NCBI GenBank assembly: GCA_000827325.1
Contig: KN832871.1
Location: forward strand, 1,364,001-1,428,000
Direction: 5' to 3'
DNA length: 64,000 nt
Source of the DNA: Oidiodendron maius Zn
Taxonomy: Eukaryota > Ascomycota > Leotiomycetes > Myxotrichaceae
A program made the position numbers and the translations under genes. The notes below the pieces were generated by a model, which was given only the letters and a program-made list of their open reading frames with translations, searched no databases and was not told where the DNA came from. The number at the start of each line of letters is the position of its first letter. Within the stretch, counting starts at the first letter, position 1. Positions 1 through 12,371 of the stretch are shown here, piece after piece.

Positions 1-45
1 ATGGCCCTCCTCACACAATCTCTTTGGCTGATAACAACTCATCAG

Positions 46-1523
46 ACTCATGCTGATGACTCCGTCCTCGTGTCCCCTCCGGGCCACCCCTCCAACCCGA
101 ACTCAGGGTACAGACATCCGCCACCCAAAAGTAAGTTGAACATTGCAGTGGAGCTTTCTCCTTGTAAGCCCATATCTGACTGCAGGGAGTAGTGATTGCT
201 GACCTTTCAAACGTCGCAGCTACAGCCACTGGCTACTATGATCACCAAAGCCACATGCACCATAGCGGTCCTCCAGCAGGCTATGCCAATCCTCACCACC
301 ATGCGCCCACTGGCTACTACACCCCTCAGCAACCCAGCAACTATGGACCTGTTTATTATCAAGGAGCCGACCTTGGCCAGAATGGTTACGACAATCGAAA
401 GCGCTACGACGCTTTGAACGACTTCTTTGGCGATGCCAAACGTCGTCAGATTGACCCTACCTCGTACGCCGAAGTGGGGAGCCGTTTGACCCTTCTCCAA
501 GGCATTCCCTTCCAGGGAGGCGGACTCTCCGACTACATACCAACCGGCCCGGCAATGGTCTCAGCCAACGGCCACGGAGGAAGCGCTGGCCCCATTGCTC
601 AACATCAATACGCTCTCCCGCCAATGCCCAACCTGAGAACCAAGAACGACCTTCTCAACATCGATCAGTTCTTGGAGCAGGTCCAATCCACGGTCTATGA
701 GAGCTCAAATTCAGCGGCAGCTGCTGGCGTCCAGCAGCCTGGTGCCCATTACACACACACTGCTGATACCTACCGCCAGAGCCATTCCCCTCCCCACAAC
801 CTCCAAAGCCTCGGCCACATGGCATCCCAGGTCTCATCTGCCCACAGCACCGCCCCCATGAGAGCCACCCACTCGTCCCAATCGAACGCATCCGGCACAC
901 CGGCCTTGACTCCGGCCTCAAGCTCCGTCTCCTACACTTCCGGCCACTCCCCCACCTCTTCGCAGCATGGTCTGTCCCCAACCCCTGGCCACAGCTCCAC
1001 CTCCGCGCCTTACCCAAGCCTGCCGGCCGACGCAAACGGCTACTCTCCTCACTCCAATGCCGCCCCGGCTTCCACCCTTGGGACTAATTTCGAGAACGAC
1101 TTCCGCAGACGCTACTCAGGCGGTATGCTGCAGCGCAGCGCTTACCCGGACTCCTCCTCCCGCGCAGACGAGTATCCCTCGACTCCAACTCCCACAAAAG
1201 AGCACCCTGAGGCCGTTGTCCGCTCCTCCGCCTCCAATGCCTATCCGTCGCTCACCAGTATCAGCTCACTTGGCAGTGATAGCTCTGAGAGCGGCGATAG
1301 CGCCACGACCCGCACTGAGGAGGTTGATCGGCGCGAGGAGGAGTGGGTAGAGAACATTCGCGTGATCGAGGCCTTGCGGAGACTCATCGGCGAGAGGCTT
1401 GAGAGGAAGGAGTACGAAGATGATGGCGATGTCGCAATGTCTGGTACCGCTGAGCACAGGCAGACACAGCCCGCGCAGACTCACGGCCAGAGCTTGTATC
1501 CTGTCCTGAGAGCTGATGACTAA
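46..1523 (+). CDS. pacC: pH-response zinc-finger transcription factor PacC/Rim101, 3' part
   Basis: PacC activates alkaline-expressed genes and represses acid-expressed genes after the Pal/Rim pathway triggers its proteolysis. The three N-terminal C2H2 fingers lie before the window. Bases 1-45 are the end of an intron (branch CTGATAAC at 28-35, acceptor atcag at 41-45). The exon from 46 encodes THADDSVLV, which directly follows the third finger in the family. A second intron runs 131-219. The last exon (220-1523) carries the family block YDALNDFFGDAKRRQ, then RTKNDLLNIDQFLEQ, and a long Ser/Pro/Thr-rich regulatory tail. Two YPSL motifs (codons at 1011-1022 and 1242-1253) match the YPXL/I sites that PalA binds around the signalling-protease site in Aspergillus PacC. 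462 residues are visible. The gene converges on the ING-family gene. Identity is secure; only the 5' end is missing. Confidence 0.95.
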
Positions 1524-2248
1524 CCTCTAAAGTTTTGTTGCTGGAAAGCTGACTTTGATCCTTATTTTCTTCTTAGTTTGTGTTCTGTTTTCCCGTCGTT
1601 TGATATACATGCATGCGTGGGCGTTTTAAGCTGGGTGGGATACGAATGATAGTGGAAGGCTTGACGGATGAATAAGTTGACTTGTGTTTGGAAATGGGTC
1701 GTTAGTACCCTACCTGCTCTTCTCTCCTGGGTCCGCGTACGGCTACGATGATTGCACGAAAATGGGGATAAGTCCTTGATTATTTGCCTACTCCAAAATA
1801 CCAAAATGATGAATATATGAAGTATTTTGTGTGTCCGCTCCGTTCGTTAGCTATGATGTGAATTCCAATGCTCCCTGGATTATATACATTGAGAGTATCG
1901 TATTAACTGAACATACGAAACAATTTGAGCCTTCGAGAAAACTATTTTAATGTATTTTGACTTTACATCGAGTGTCCTGCAACTCGGTCTCAACGTAGGG
2001 TAAAGTTTGAAACCCTAATTTTCGATGTAGACTGGCGCTTCCACTCCCAAGAAGTGTGCTATCGCTGAGCCTAGGAACTCCTATGCAATGCTTCAAATAA
2101 ACTCCTTCAGTCTATGTGATGTCATTCGATGGCAACTCCTTATAACCAGTTTGAATACCCACCTATTTGTACAAAACTTATACCGTACACTTTTGAGCCT
2201 CCAACGAAAAGCACTTCCCTCCATTTACCAAGCAAGATTCATAAACGA
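1524..2248. other. Convergent intergenic region, pacC / ING gene
   Basis: These 725 bases hold the 3' ends of two convergent genes. AT-rich stretches after 1850 fit 3' UTR and polyadenylation sequence. The short ORFs here are not supported by any family, and I see no RNA gene or repeat. Confidence 0.6.
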
Positions 2249-5027
2249 TCATTTCTTCTTGCCTCTCGCATTGATCTCCCCTTTCTCGCCAATCTTAAGT
2301 TTGATACGACAATCGGGACAGTACCACTTGGTAGTCCTCGGTGGAACCTCTGTGAGGTTAACACACTCAAGATGGAACCATTCCGTTTCGCACTGTTGCT
2401 TCGGAGTTAGCTAGATAGCGGAAGGAGGAGAGAAATATACTTACGTCATTGTTCTCGCATGCAATCATCGTGCCAAAGCTCACGCGATTGCACAAGCAGT
2501 ATCGAGGCTCGTCGGGATCAATGACATTTCCTTCGTCATCAATCTCGTCGTAGATCTCAGGGGCGCTTCCCTCGCGGCCATCTTTCTTATCTTTTTTAGC
2601 TGAGGCTTTCTTGCGAGTTGCCGCACTCCTCTTGCCAACACTGACGGCAGCAGATCCTTCATGGTTTGCAGTGACCACACCAGGAGCTGGTCGCTTGGCT
2701 CTCTTGCTAATCTGACGGGATTCAGGTGCGGGGGTATTTCGTGCAGTACTGGCGCGCCGCGGACGATCAGTGGTTGCTGCTGTTGAAGGTATAGGTTCAT
2801 GGCTGTCAGCCTTGTCACGAGAAGATCCTGGCCGCTTAGGCTCAGGTGCTGGAGTTGGCGTCTTTGCGGACACCGAGGATCGCCTAGGACGCGTGCTGGC
2901 AGTTGTCGACTTTTCAGTCTTCTTAGTGGTCTCCTTTCTAAGCTCTCTCCCAGGGGGCAGGATTGGTGTGGATGTCTTCTTCAAAGCCGCTGCACCTTCT
3001 TCGATAACAGCAGCCTCCTCCTGCTTCATATCCTTGGCTGCGATAGGGTTAGGAGCAGGAACAGGGGTTTCTGTCTTAGATCTCTTCTGCTGTGGTCTCT
3101 CTGGTAGCTCTGCCACTGCTGGTGGTCCTGAGGGAATTTCTGCCTCAGGCGAATTTTCCGAATTCTCGGTGTCCGCGTCTCTCTTCCGCTTTTTGGCAGA
3201 TTGCTTGCTGGGCGACTTCGTCGGAGTCTTCGCCTCAGCAGCGGCGGCGGCGGCGGCAGCGGCAGCAGCAGCTGCCTTCTTCGCATCCTTCGACCCAGGT
3301 TTGCCGAACAGAGCCTTCATAGCCTTGGCAGCCTCAGCTACCTTCCGCGCAGATTCTTCAGCCTCCTCTGCCGCAAGCTTGGCTGCCTCCTTGGCTTGGT
3401 TCTCTTTTTTCAATTTCTTGGCCTCGTTCAGCTTCATACCACGATTGCTGAGCTGGACATCCTGGTCGTTGTTTAGAGCCTCCACACTGATGGCACCATC
3501 CGACATCACAGTCTGGCCAAGAAGCTGGGGTGGTACAGGTTGGTCAAAAGTCTCGCCTTTAGCCTCTACCTCGCTCTTGGCTGCACGATATGCTTCGATG
3601 CCACGGCCGAGTTGCTTCAACTCTCGCGCAATCATGGTATCGCTCGGACTCCACACAGCGTTCTTCTTCATTCTCTTCCTGAGCATTCCAAGCTCCCATT
3701 CCGTCAGCTGCAGCCATGGAGCATCCTCGCTGCCCTTCACGGCGTTCTCCGGCGGAGGCTGGAGTTTGGCCAATGCATTACTAGTCGAGATACCAGCAAC
3801 AGAGCTGTGCACATTGGTGCCCATGACTCCCGGCGGCCGTGGAGGCTTGGGGATTCTGTTCTTGGGACCCTTGATAATCTTTAGCTTAATGCGGCTACCA
3901 TTGTTCCCAATAGATCTGGCTGGGGTTCTGCCTGGTGTGAGAAGCTCATTGTCTGATTCCCAGTCAGACTCAGAGCCGTAGGATTCGTAGTCGAGCTCGT
4001 AAGGCGCGAGGACTTCTCCAGGCACGGTAATTCTGGGCGCGCGGCGCTTCCGTACCTTCTGTCCGGATTGGTCAGTTGAACCGCTGCGGCCATCAACGCG
4101 TAGAGTAATCTTCGGGGCGCGAGCTGTGACCGGCGATTTTCGTTTCGCTTCTGGGGATGGCTCTCGTGTGGGTGGATAGGCCTCCGCCATGGCTTGCAGC
4201 TTCGCCAGTATGTTCTTGGCTCGGTTGTAATGGCGCTCGACATTGTCCGCCATGCGACATGCTTCTGCATAGGCTAATGTACGGGCATTGAGAGCCTCAC
4301 TGCGGTCCTGTGACAGCCGGGCTCTGAGGGCCACCGGGTCCAGGTTCTCGCCCTCAGGGGAGGCTCCGAAATCGCCTCCATACTTCTTGGTGAGCGAGTG
4401 AACGGCTGCAGATGACTTGAGATATGTTGGATCGAGGTTCCCGATGAGGGTGAGAGATCGGATGTTGTCGGATGGGAGGTATTCGGTGAAGTCGAGGAAA
4501 TCAGTGACGGTGGCCTGCGCATCGGGATCCGTCGGTAGGGCCAGGGTCTCCATGTTGTTGTTGAGATGTGCCATTGACTGGATTGCCTCGGCGATCTTGT
4601 CTTTGCGACGGGGGCTCGTAGTCTCGAGGTCGACGTTCATACTGTCCCCTGGGGCCGATGCAGGAGGGAGGTTGCCGCTGCTGCTCTCTTCCGTTCTCCT
4701 GGTGCTTTCCGACTGCGACTGGGGGATCTTGATGCGACAGCTCAGGATGCCGCTGCCATCCAGCCACCTGCACACGCGAGGGTCAGTTGATGCGGTGGGC
4801 GTAGGTATGCAATGGGGGTAGCTGGTGTGGTCGGGAGAAATATTGGAATGGGAGTCTAGAAACATGGCAGACGCGCCTCTCGCCTTGCGTTGCCGACCGG
4901 CTTATCTCCGGGTATTTGGCAGCCAGAGCAACTGGGAGGCGCGTAGAGGGGAAAGGTGAAGGCTGAGAAACAAAACAACACCTGGGCAGTAAAGGGGGAC
5001 TTACCTTCTGGACGCGTCGGTCGCCAT
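2249..5027 (-). CDS. ING/Yng-family PHD-finger chromatin protein
   Basis: ING proteins are subunits of histone acetyltransferase or deacetylase complexes and read H3K4me3 through a C-terminal PHD finger. Three exons fit: 5005-5027 (MATDASR plus two bases), 2445-4767 and 2249-2392, with introns 4768-5004 and 2393-2444; the frame closes for 829 residues. The N-terminal ING region follows the motif TDFLDFTEYLPSDNIRSL. The PHD finger (about residues 764-813) starts YCLCNRVSFGTMIACENND and, after the last intron, continues CETEWFHLECVNL and WYCPDCR, giving the C4-H-C3 zinc ligands. Between them lie low-complexity basic and acidic linkers, a Lys/Glu-rich helical stretch and a run of about 13 alanines near 3236-3276. 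It is much longer than yeast Yng2 (282 aa), as usual for filamentous fungi. Which complex it joins (NuA4, NuA3 or Rpd3) cannot be read here. Confidence 0.9.
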
Positions 5028-5630
5028 GGTTGAGGGAGCAGGTTCATGAGCAGACTGCGCAGTCTGGAGCGCGACAAGAGGTTGTTCTTGGCGGGGTGAT
5101 AGGCGTGTACCCTGTGTTTGTTTATGGGAGGTATAGAATGAGATTAGATGGTAAAATGATATGCATTATATTCCAGCGCTGCGGGTCACCAGACTCTCCT
5201 TCCCGATTTAGAGCCCGTTTCAACGGGCGTGTTACTTTGCTACGTCGTGCCTCCTTTGACGCCTCGAGCCGTAACCACGTCGGGCAACGATCCTCTTCGC
5301 TCCTTTCGAGATCAGCTTCTATATACCGAGCGCTCTAAGTGTGGACATGACTTCATGTGGTAGTCATTCACCTTTGGCCCAAAGCCTGTGGGAGCCATCG
5401 TTGCTGGGTACCTATAATCTTTGTATAGCTGTAGCCGCCAGCCGCTGATACGTGCCCAGGAATGTATCTGACTGGTCCTATTCGGTATCAGAGAACAGGA
5501 AATATCAAATCAAAGCAGCGCTTGGCTTACTTCCCCCTCAAACTCCAAGCCCGTTCCGAAGTAATCGAATCCCCTCTCGCCGAATTTACCCATGCGCCTG
5601 CCGCCCCAAGCCCATCCCGAACACAACCCC
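5028..5630. promoter_or_regulatory. Upstream region of the ING-family gene
   Basis: 603 bases between the start of the ING gene and the stop of the membrane-protein gene, both on the minus strand. It should hold the ING promoter and leader. I see no well-defined element; the ORFs in it are short and unsupported. Confidence 0.4.
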
Positions 5631-6732
5631 TCAAACCGCGCCGACAAACCCTAACACTGTGCCCGTGATCCCCGCACTGACAACCCAGACGAGAGCATAC
5701 GCGACGGCGCCCGTTGGCTGCACGCCTCGGACCGTGACAAGCGTGAGCGCAAAGGTGTTAATCCCACTTACCAGTGCGGCGGCCAGTGTACGTTTGATCA
5801 CTATCTTGGTGCGTGCGCCGAAACCCCAGATGTTGTGCCAGAAGGTTTCGTTCAGCGTGGCAGTCACGGGGTTGAAAGGCTCCGCTCTAGCCTTGGTTGG
5901 CGCGGCTGCGACAGCTGGGGTGAAGATGAAAGTCTTCGACGCCAGACCGAGCAGGAGGGTTAAGGGGAGGAGGGTGATGGGTGTGGCACTATGAGCGGCG
6001 GCGACGGAAGGTAGTTCTGAGAAGTACGTGACGAGGTATGTAGGTAGGTAAGTGACATAGGCAGCATAGAGTACCACGCTGTATATCGACGCCGAGAGGA
6101 AGGTCGTCGACGCTTGAATCGTGTAGTCCGTCACGATGTCCTTGTTCGCAAGGGCAGCCGAATTTCCAGAGGTCGATGCCGCGGCCGCGTGCGCTGGGGA
6201 GAGAGGGCGAAGCAGTCGGAATGGGATGTAAGTCGTGAGGATATTGATGAGGAGGCAGGAGATCGTCGTCGTCGTCCGGATGTTGTAAAAGCTACCTAGA
6301 AGATAAAGCTGTATACTCAGCAAATAGGCCCAGCTGCACACATAGAGCATCCCCTACCGTCGGTCCATGCGACAGCAGGCTCAGTGAAGCAAGGTCATAG
6401 CTATCATAATCCCCAAACCAGCCCAAACCGAGCTGAAATCTGCATTGTTCAATCAGCATTTGCATCCCAAGCTAATATCTCAAGAGCGGGACTCACATCC
6501 TCCACCCAACCAACGCGGCCACCTCCCACCACTGGTCCAGCTTCCTTGACACGCTGGCCAGCTCCTCAGCCGTGTATCTAGCTGCGAGGGTATATGAAAG
6601 TGAAGAAAGAGTTAAACTCAGCAACACGAGCAGTGGGAATCTGATGGCGGGCGGAAGCCTTGAGGAGGAGAAAACCTCTTGTTGCGAGATGGTAACTGCC
6701 TGATCGGCATTTTTGGCTTCGTGTACTGGCAT
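5631..6732 (-). CDS. Fungal multi-pass membrane protein, unknown function
   Basis: I do not recognise a named family. Three exons fit: 6497-6732, 6358-6439 and 5631-6308; the 49-nt second intron (6309-6357) uses GTAGGG and acceptor TATACAG, and the frame closes for 331 residues. A short hydrophilic N-terminus is followed by a hydrophobic segment near residues 28-48 (FPLLVLLSLTLSSLSYTL), then segments around LYLLGSFYNIRTTTTISCLL, SASIYSVVLYAAYVTYLPTY, ITLLPLTLLLGLASKTFIF, and two near the C-terminus. A polar stretch with NETFWHNIWGFGARTKIVIK precedes the last two helices and looks like the most family-specific part. About five or six transmembrane segments in all. It probably sits in an internal membrane; the role is unknown. 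The intron calls are well supported by phase. Confidence 0.75.
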
Positions 6733-7790
6733 TATTGACGTTTTGTGCGTGGAGTAGGTGAAAGAGTGAGAAGGAAATGGGTCTTGTAGCTATCAGGCAG
6801 GCCTGATGTCAGTGGGTGCAGCACTTTGTTTACAAGTTTGTTTATGATGCAACGTGAGGCTGGAACACCCGATTCTGCTTTCTACTATCTCGAGCCAGTA
6901 ACTATATTTACCTCCATATGTTGCATCACGCCATACCAAGAGCTTCCTGTGGTTTTACCATCCACTTCCATATTTATCTATAAGCAATACTTAGATCTCT
7001 ACAACCTCTGCACTTAAATCGTCATCCAGATCTTGGCACTGTATCAGAAGCGTCCACAATTACATGCGAAGTACTCCGTGTACCTAATTATGCTGCTCCC
7101 AACAATTATAGAGATATCTCTGGCCAAATATTCATTCCGTTTTAACCGCGTAGTACTGTATTATGAGTTAAAAGTAGCCCGACTTATGAGAGCTGTTCAG
7201 ATTGTGTGTGACCGCCGGTAGTTGATGAGTGAGGGGTTCCAGTGTCAAGTGCGGTGACGTCGTTCTGACAATCCCTCCAAATCCCCAAGCTCGAGTCTCT
7301 CGAAACCCAAGGGCATGACCTCTACACCTTAATATATCTCACACGCTGAAAAGGAGCCTACAAAATGCCAAACATGTCGCATGGGCACTATATTTGCACC
7401 CACAGCTCTCGAAGTGGCCGTACTCCTGAATGCTCATTAACCCTGCCTACGGGATGATGCGGTGTGGTTTTCGGGACAAAATCGGGAACCTACGACTATT
7501 ACATTGTGCAAGATACGTGAAACGGGTTTCCCTGGTAAGAAAAGGCATTTATTCATCAACGCATTCATACATGACACGAGTCATATTACATGACATGCCC
7601 ATTCCTCCCAAAGAATACCTCAATGCTCGTGGCGTTAGCTCGACGCTCAAGAACGACCATCACTTTAACCTCATGGACATTTTGCCCAAGCCCACTCTTC
7701 GGTGCTGACAGTCGGGTGCGGAGACAAGTGCTTGCCACATGTGTACATCATTACAAATGAAAACATATGGTGTATTCCGCCTTGGGGATC
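6733..7790. other. Intergenic region, membrane protein / C2H2 gene
   Basis: 1.06 kb between two minus-strand genes: upstream of the membrane-protein gene on the left and the 3' end of the C2H2 gene on the right. AT-rich from about 6830 to 7200. Small ORFs of 60-90 codons show no family resemblance. No repeat or RNA gene seen. Confidence 0.5.
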
Positions 7791-9284
7791 TTACTCCTCC
7801 ATGCGGCCAAAGACGCCGTCATCGTCCTCATCGCTGCGGCCACGGGAGACCTGGTCGTATTCTTCGTCGTCTGCGGCACTGCCCTCGCTCTCTTCCATCT
7901 TGTCTCCGCCCATGTGGACCTGGTGACGAGTGTAGCTCTCGGTCTGTCGAGGGTGGTGAATTGGCGTCAATGTACTGCCAGAGAAGGAACTCTGGCCTAA
8001 GTACTGAGCGGGAATATGGGGAACGGGCGGAGCATCCTCGGGCAGGGTGACAGGTATGCTTCTCGGGGTGCCAGTGCTTCCAAAACTGCAGGAGAGAAGT
8101 TCGACGGCAGCTGCCAAGCCTTCGTCTTCTTGGTTGCGGCTGATACCCGATGACAGAGGTCGGAGCTCATGGCTGTGATCACGATAATGACCGAAGCCAG
8201 ATGTGTTAGGAACACTTCCCGGGTATTGCGCGCCTCCAGATGGCGCTGATTGGTAGGAACGAGAGAAGCTGTGTCCACTGCTATACCTCTTGTGCCGACC
8301 CGTATAGGAACCACTGTTGTATGTGTTGAACATGTCTCCTTGTGGTGGAGGCGTGGTATCAGCAGAACTCTCGCCATCGCGTTGCTCGGAGAATCCGGAG
8401 GCGGCTGGCGACGCAGAATCCTGATCGCTTTGGAAGTCCTTAGCCGAATCTGGAGGAGTGGCGGCATCCTGATTCATAGTCACAAGGACTGAAGCCGCTT
8501 CCAGGAGCTGAACTTGCTGGTGCTTCGAGATTAGTAATTTCGACGTGAAGGACCATTCGGGTGTGTGTTCCCATCTGCAGTCACAGTTAACAAATATTCA
8601 TCCAACATGGAAGCGCGGAGCCCAGATGGAGCAGGTAGGAAGGAGGGTGGGCACGAACAAATGCTTTGACAAGCAGCTGCTGTGCTTGTATCCCTTTCCA
8701 CACTTCTCGCACTTGAGGTCGCCGGCGTTAGATTTCTTGGCGTCCTTCACGAGGTGCTGGCCTTCGCTGGCCCGTCTCGTACGCGCTTGCTTAAATCCAA
8801 CCTCGTCGTCGTCATCCATCTCTTCATCATTCTGGTCGTCAATGGCACTCTCGTTCCGGTCCGACTTTCCGCTCGCGGCCATGCTTATTCTGTGGCCTGG
8901 AAGGCTCGCGGGGGGTGAAGGGAGGCTACCAACACCCGGCCTACCAGCTTTCGACATTGTATTCCTCCGAGCAGAGATGGGCATACCGAGAGAAGCATCT
9001 CCGGCTTCCCTGACGGCTGCGACCATTGCCGCAACATTACTGACGGTATTCGAAGTCACACTCTTTCTGCGAGTCACTCTGTGATTTGGGATTAGAGACC
9101 CTGACGACACCGAGTGAGAGTGGTTCCGGGCGTGAGATTGTCGAGGTACGGAGCCCGAGTGTACGGACGACGACAAACGATGTTGACTGAGGGGGCGAGA
9201 GGTATGAGGGATATCCTGTAGGTGTCGGTCGTCAGCCTCAGCAGAGGAATCGCCCACGCGGAATCCTACCTTGGAAGAAGCCAT
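7791..9284 (-). CDS. C2H2 zinc-finger protein, putative transcription regulator
   Basis: Two exons (8659-9284 and 7791-8574) are split by an 84-nt intron (8575-8658) with an unusual GTTCGT donor; the join restores CEKCGKGYKHSSCLSKHLWEHTPEW, a C2H2 finger of form C-x2-C-x12-H-x3-H. With this model the protein has 469 residues. The N-terminus is Ser/Arg-rich with SPR-like sites; residues around 135-165 are acidic (NDEEMDDDDEVGF). After the finger comes a Ser/Gly/Tyr-rich low-complexity region and a very acidic C-terminus ending DEDDDGVFGRMEE. One finger alone seldom gives specific DNA binding, so a transcription role is inferred from domain type and context. An optional 54-nt intron at 9216-9269 would remove 18 residues in frame. 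A 3-kb gap lies upstream. Confidence 0.8.
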
Positions 9285-12200
9285 GATCGGGGATTATTTT
9301 TTTCCAAAAATATTTCACGACACGGCCCTCAATCCTCGAAGCTCAGCAAAGCAACAATATGAGGGCCGAGGGTAGAGATGTCGGAAGATATTTCTACCCA
9401 GGACACATGCATCAACACGCGACGGCGTCTGGGTGGAATTGTTCGTTGGTGGTGGAAACGCGAGGAATTGTCGACAGCCGAAAATGGTTATAAACGCTGG
9501 GAGGTCAGGCAGAGAGCCGGCCCAGCACGCATCAATTACTGTCGCAGGCTGCACGGGGGAGCTGAGGGAATAATACACGCAATCCTCGGGCTGGCTGGCT
9601 GGAACGACCTGGGGGGGGGTGGAAGGATGGCTGAGACGCGCGGGGGTTTAGAAATCCGCAGAGGGAGCGAGAACGATGCGGAGACTGTGGGGTGCGAGGG
9701 CGACGAGAGGCAGCCAAGCAGCAGCAAAAGCCTGGAGTTCTGGGGCCTCAATTGAGCGGGCGAAGCTGGGAGCAGTGGGCGGTGGTGGTGCAAAAAGGAA
9801 CGTGGTGGGAGGTGGCCGACGGAGGAGGAGGAGTGAGTGTGAGTTGCCAGTCGGGCAGACAGCGGAGGGAGGGAAAAAGAATGTTGGAGGAGGGTTACCT
9901 AAGACGGCCGCGGCTGGCAGGTATTGGATCTTGCCATCCAGGCGGAGCAACAGCCAGCAGCAAGGGAAGAGCGGGATCCTGGTTGGGCGGCGGCCACACT
10001 CACGAATCCCAGCGCGCTCGAAATTGGAGTTGTGATAGGAGTAATTATACGCGCAAGGCCGGAGAGAGACGGCGGGAGGAGAGAGGAAGGCCAGGAGAGA
10101 ATCCGGTATTATTTTAATTGTTCTTCTGTTGCTCTCGTCCCTCGTCAGCCTGCGGGCCCCGTATATCAGGCAGCCCCTCATACATGATTCTATCCGTAAT
10201 TCGCAGCGTATTTGCGTACTTTTTCTGAAATCAGCCGGACAGAATACGCGGCGCTAGTCCGCATCGGGCGCCCCTCGTGATTTGCCCAGCGGCCAATGGA
10301 GGCATCACCAGACACCCAGAATGAACGCCTGGAGAAAAGGAGAGAGTTATTGCGACTCGTGCCAACGACAGAAGTAGTCGAGCTGTGGCGAATTGCCTGA
10401 TCCGTCAATTGCGCGTACGGGTTCCTTTTCCCACTCCTCCCAACAAATTATTCCGGCGTGAGATCAAGTGCCAGCCCCGATGACAGAAATATTCCCTCTC
10501 CTCCACTGCCAAGGTCGAAGGCAGTTCACAATCAAACCTTGCCGCCAGGCCCAGTCGCCACGGCCCTCGCCCAGGTACAACGCAACCAAAGGCGCCCAGA
10601 TGGGGGGAATGGGGCGGATGACGAGAGCAGGCCGCGGGTAGGGAGAAGGCGAGCAAAACCCCTTCCCGGGCGCTTACGCTACGACCATCCTCTTTCTACC
10701 TTCCCCTGTGCGCTCATCTCGATGGTACAGCAGCACTCCCACCTAGACCCTGAGGTACAGTACCCTATCCGCACTGCAAAGAGCAAGTCGGACTAACCGT
10801 GACTGTAGTTGCCATACGGTCCCATGCGAGGGATGGCCGATCCCCCCCCCGCTCGATCCAGAGAGGGCGAGGCACAGGATGGACCGTCCAGGTACGAAAG
10901 GCAACGCAGCTGCAGCCAATGAACCTGCTACGATGCCGAAGCGATCGGCGAATTTCAATGTCTGGCCAGTCGAGCAGCTCGACTGCAGCTAATGCAGGAG
11001 GAGAGCGCGGCCTGCAGTCTGGCCGGCTGCTTTAAAGTAAAAAATATTTTATGTAGGGCGGAAGGAGCACAATCATGCAAGCCCTGATCGAGGCGTTTTA
11101 TCTGTAATAAGGGCTATATTTACCTCCCTAGCTGGGCAATTGATCATCTATCATCGATACTTCAATTGTGGAGGCCAATGAGCAATGTCCGGGGTCTTCG
11201 GCTGCTATCTACAAAGTACACGGTTCTCAGGCACGAGGTCCGCTTCTGCATATCGGTTGCTCAGAGCCTCGACGTGCTGTATATTATCCTGTGCGAAACA
11301 GTGAACTTCGGCCTTCCCTCTATCCTTGACCTCCTTCCCCGCTCCCGTGCCGCCCTGCTCGGCTCGAGACGGTATTGCCAGCACATGATGGATGGTTCAA
11401 GAAGGTATCCGGCTCGCTGATGAGGATAGGGACTCTTCAGAAAAGAAACTTCCTCACTGCTCTCTGCTCAGATCCAGTGGCGGATGTAATACGCGGGATC
11501 CGTCTGGTCTGACTGAGAATAAGTAATGGCTCAGACATCTCAGCTCGGGGCCCGACCTGGTTTCCAAACGGCAGATCATCCGTGATATGTAATGCTCTCG
11601 AAATCGACTACGATTAGCGCGAAATCGCATAGACCTGACTGATCAGGTGCATGAACCTAGAGGCTGGAAATCCGAATGCGATTTACAATGCTGTTCTATG
11701 GGATGAGAGTTCGTGTACCTGGAGTGGACTACAATGCGCGCTGCCGAATAGGTGTCCATATTCTGGTCCATATCTACCGTATACGGGACTGCTAGGCGAG
11801 AAAGGCTCCATACGACTAGAACTTTCTAAAGAGGCAGCTAAGGAGTAATTACTGTCCGTATGACGCTACGTAGACTCACAGTCGCTCCGTCGCGCTGCGT
11901 CAGATGCCAGTGGCTGTGTCGGTCTCAGCATCGCTGGTATCTGACGTCAATGACATGCAGTGAGAACTTTCGTGCCAAGTACGAGGTGCCGACCACGGAT
12001 ACCTAGATTTATCGGCGATGCACCAAACTTGTATTCCAAACACCAACAGGAATTTATTCTTGCGTGTTCTTTAATATGCAGGGTAGGTGATTGAAACGTG
12101 CCCATCATAAATCCCGCAGTGAGGAAATTTCTGCGAAACAGTGATCCAACTATTTAACAGGATTCTAGGTCATGGACCCGGTACCTGGTCTGTATTGCGG

Positions 12201-12371
12201 AAACCTCGCAGTCTAAGCTCTCGCCCGTTTATTGTGGACTGACGCAGGGTGAAACACATGCACGCTGCCGTCTCTAAATTATGCCCAGGCCAGATAGGGA
12301 CGCCATTCAGAGATTCAGGTCAACGGCTGTGGGCCATGTAACGAATGCTTTCACCAATCAATCTTCTGGAC
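9285..12371. promoter_or_regulatory. Long gene-poor region upstream of the C2H2 gene
   Basis: 3.09 kb without a supportable gene. 9300-10200 is GC-rich and purine-biased on the plus strand, with G runs (9610-9619, nine or more G) and GA-rich tracts; it is probably the leader and promoter of the C2H2 gene. 10200-11040 contains CCAAT at about 10915 and a C run at 10843-10851. 11040-12370 has ordinary composition and is downstream of the Rcm1 gene. ORFs of up to 177 codons here (for example 9648-10181 on the minus strand) are Pro/Ser/Leu-rich composition shadows. Confidence 0.5.

Noticed and set aside
2770-3981. 403-codon plus-strand ORF
   Set aside because: Antisense to the ING gene; Ser/Ala/Leu-rich shadow of a Lys/Glu/Ala-rich frame without stops.
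9648-10181. 177-codon minus-strand ORF upstream of the C2H2 gene
   Set aside because: Pro/Ser/Leu-rich composition artefact in a GC-rich region; no motif or family likeness.
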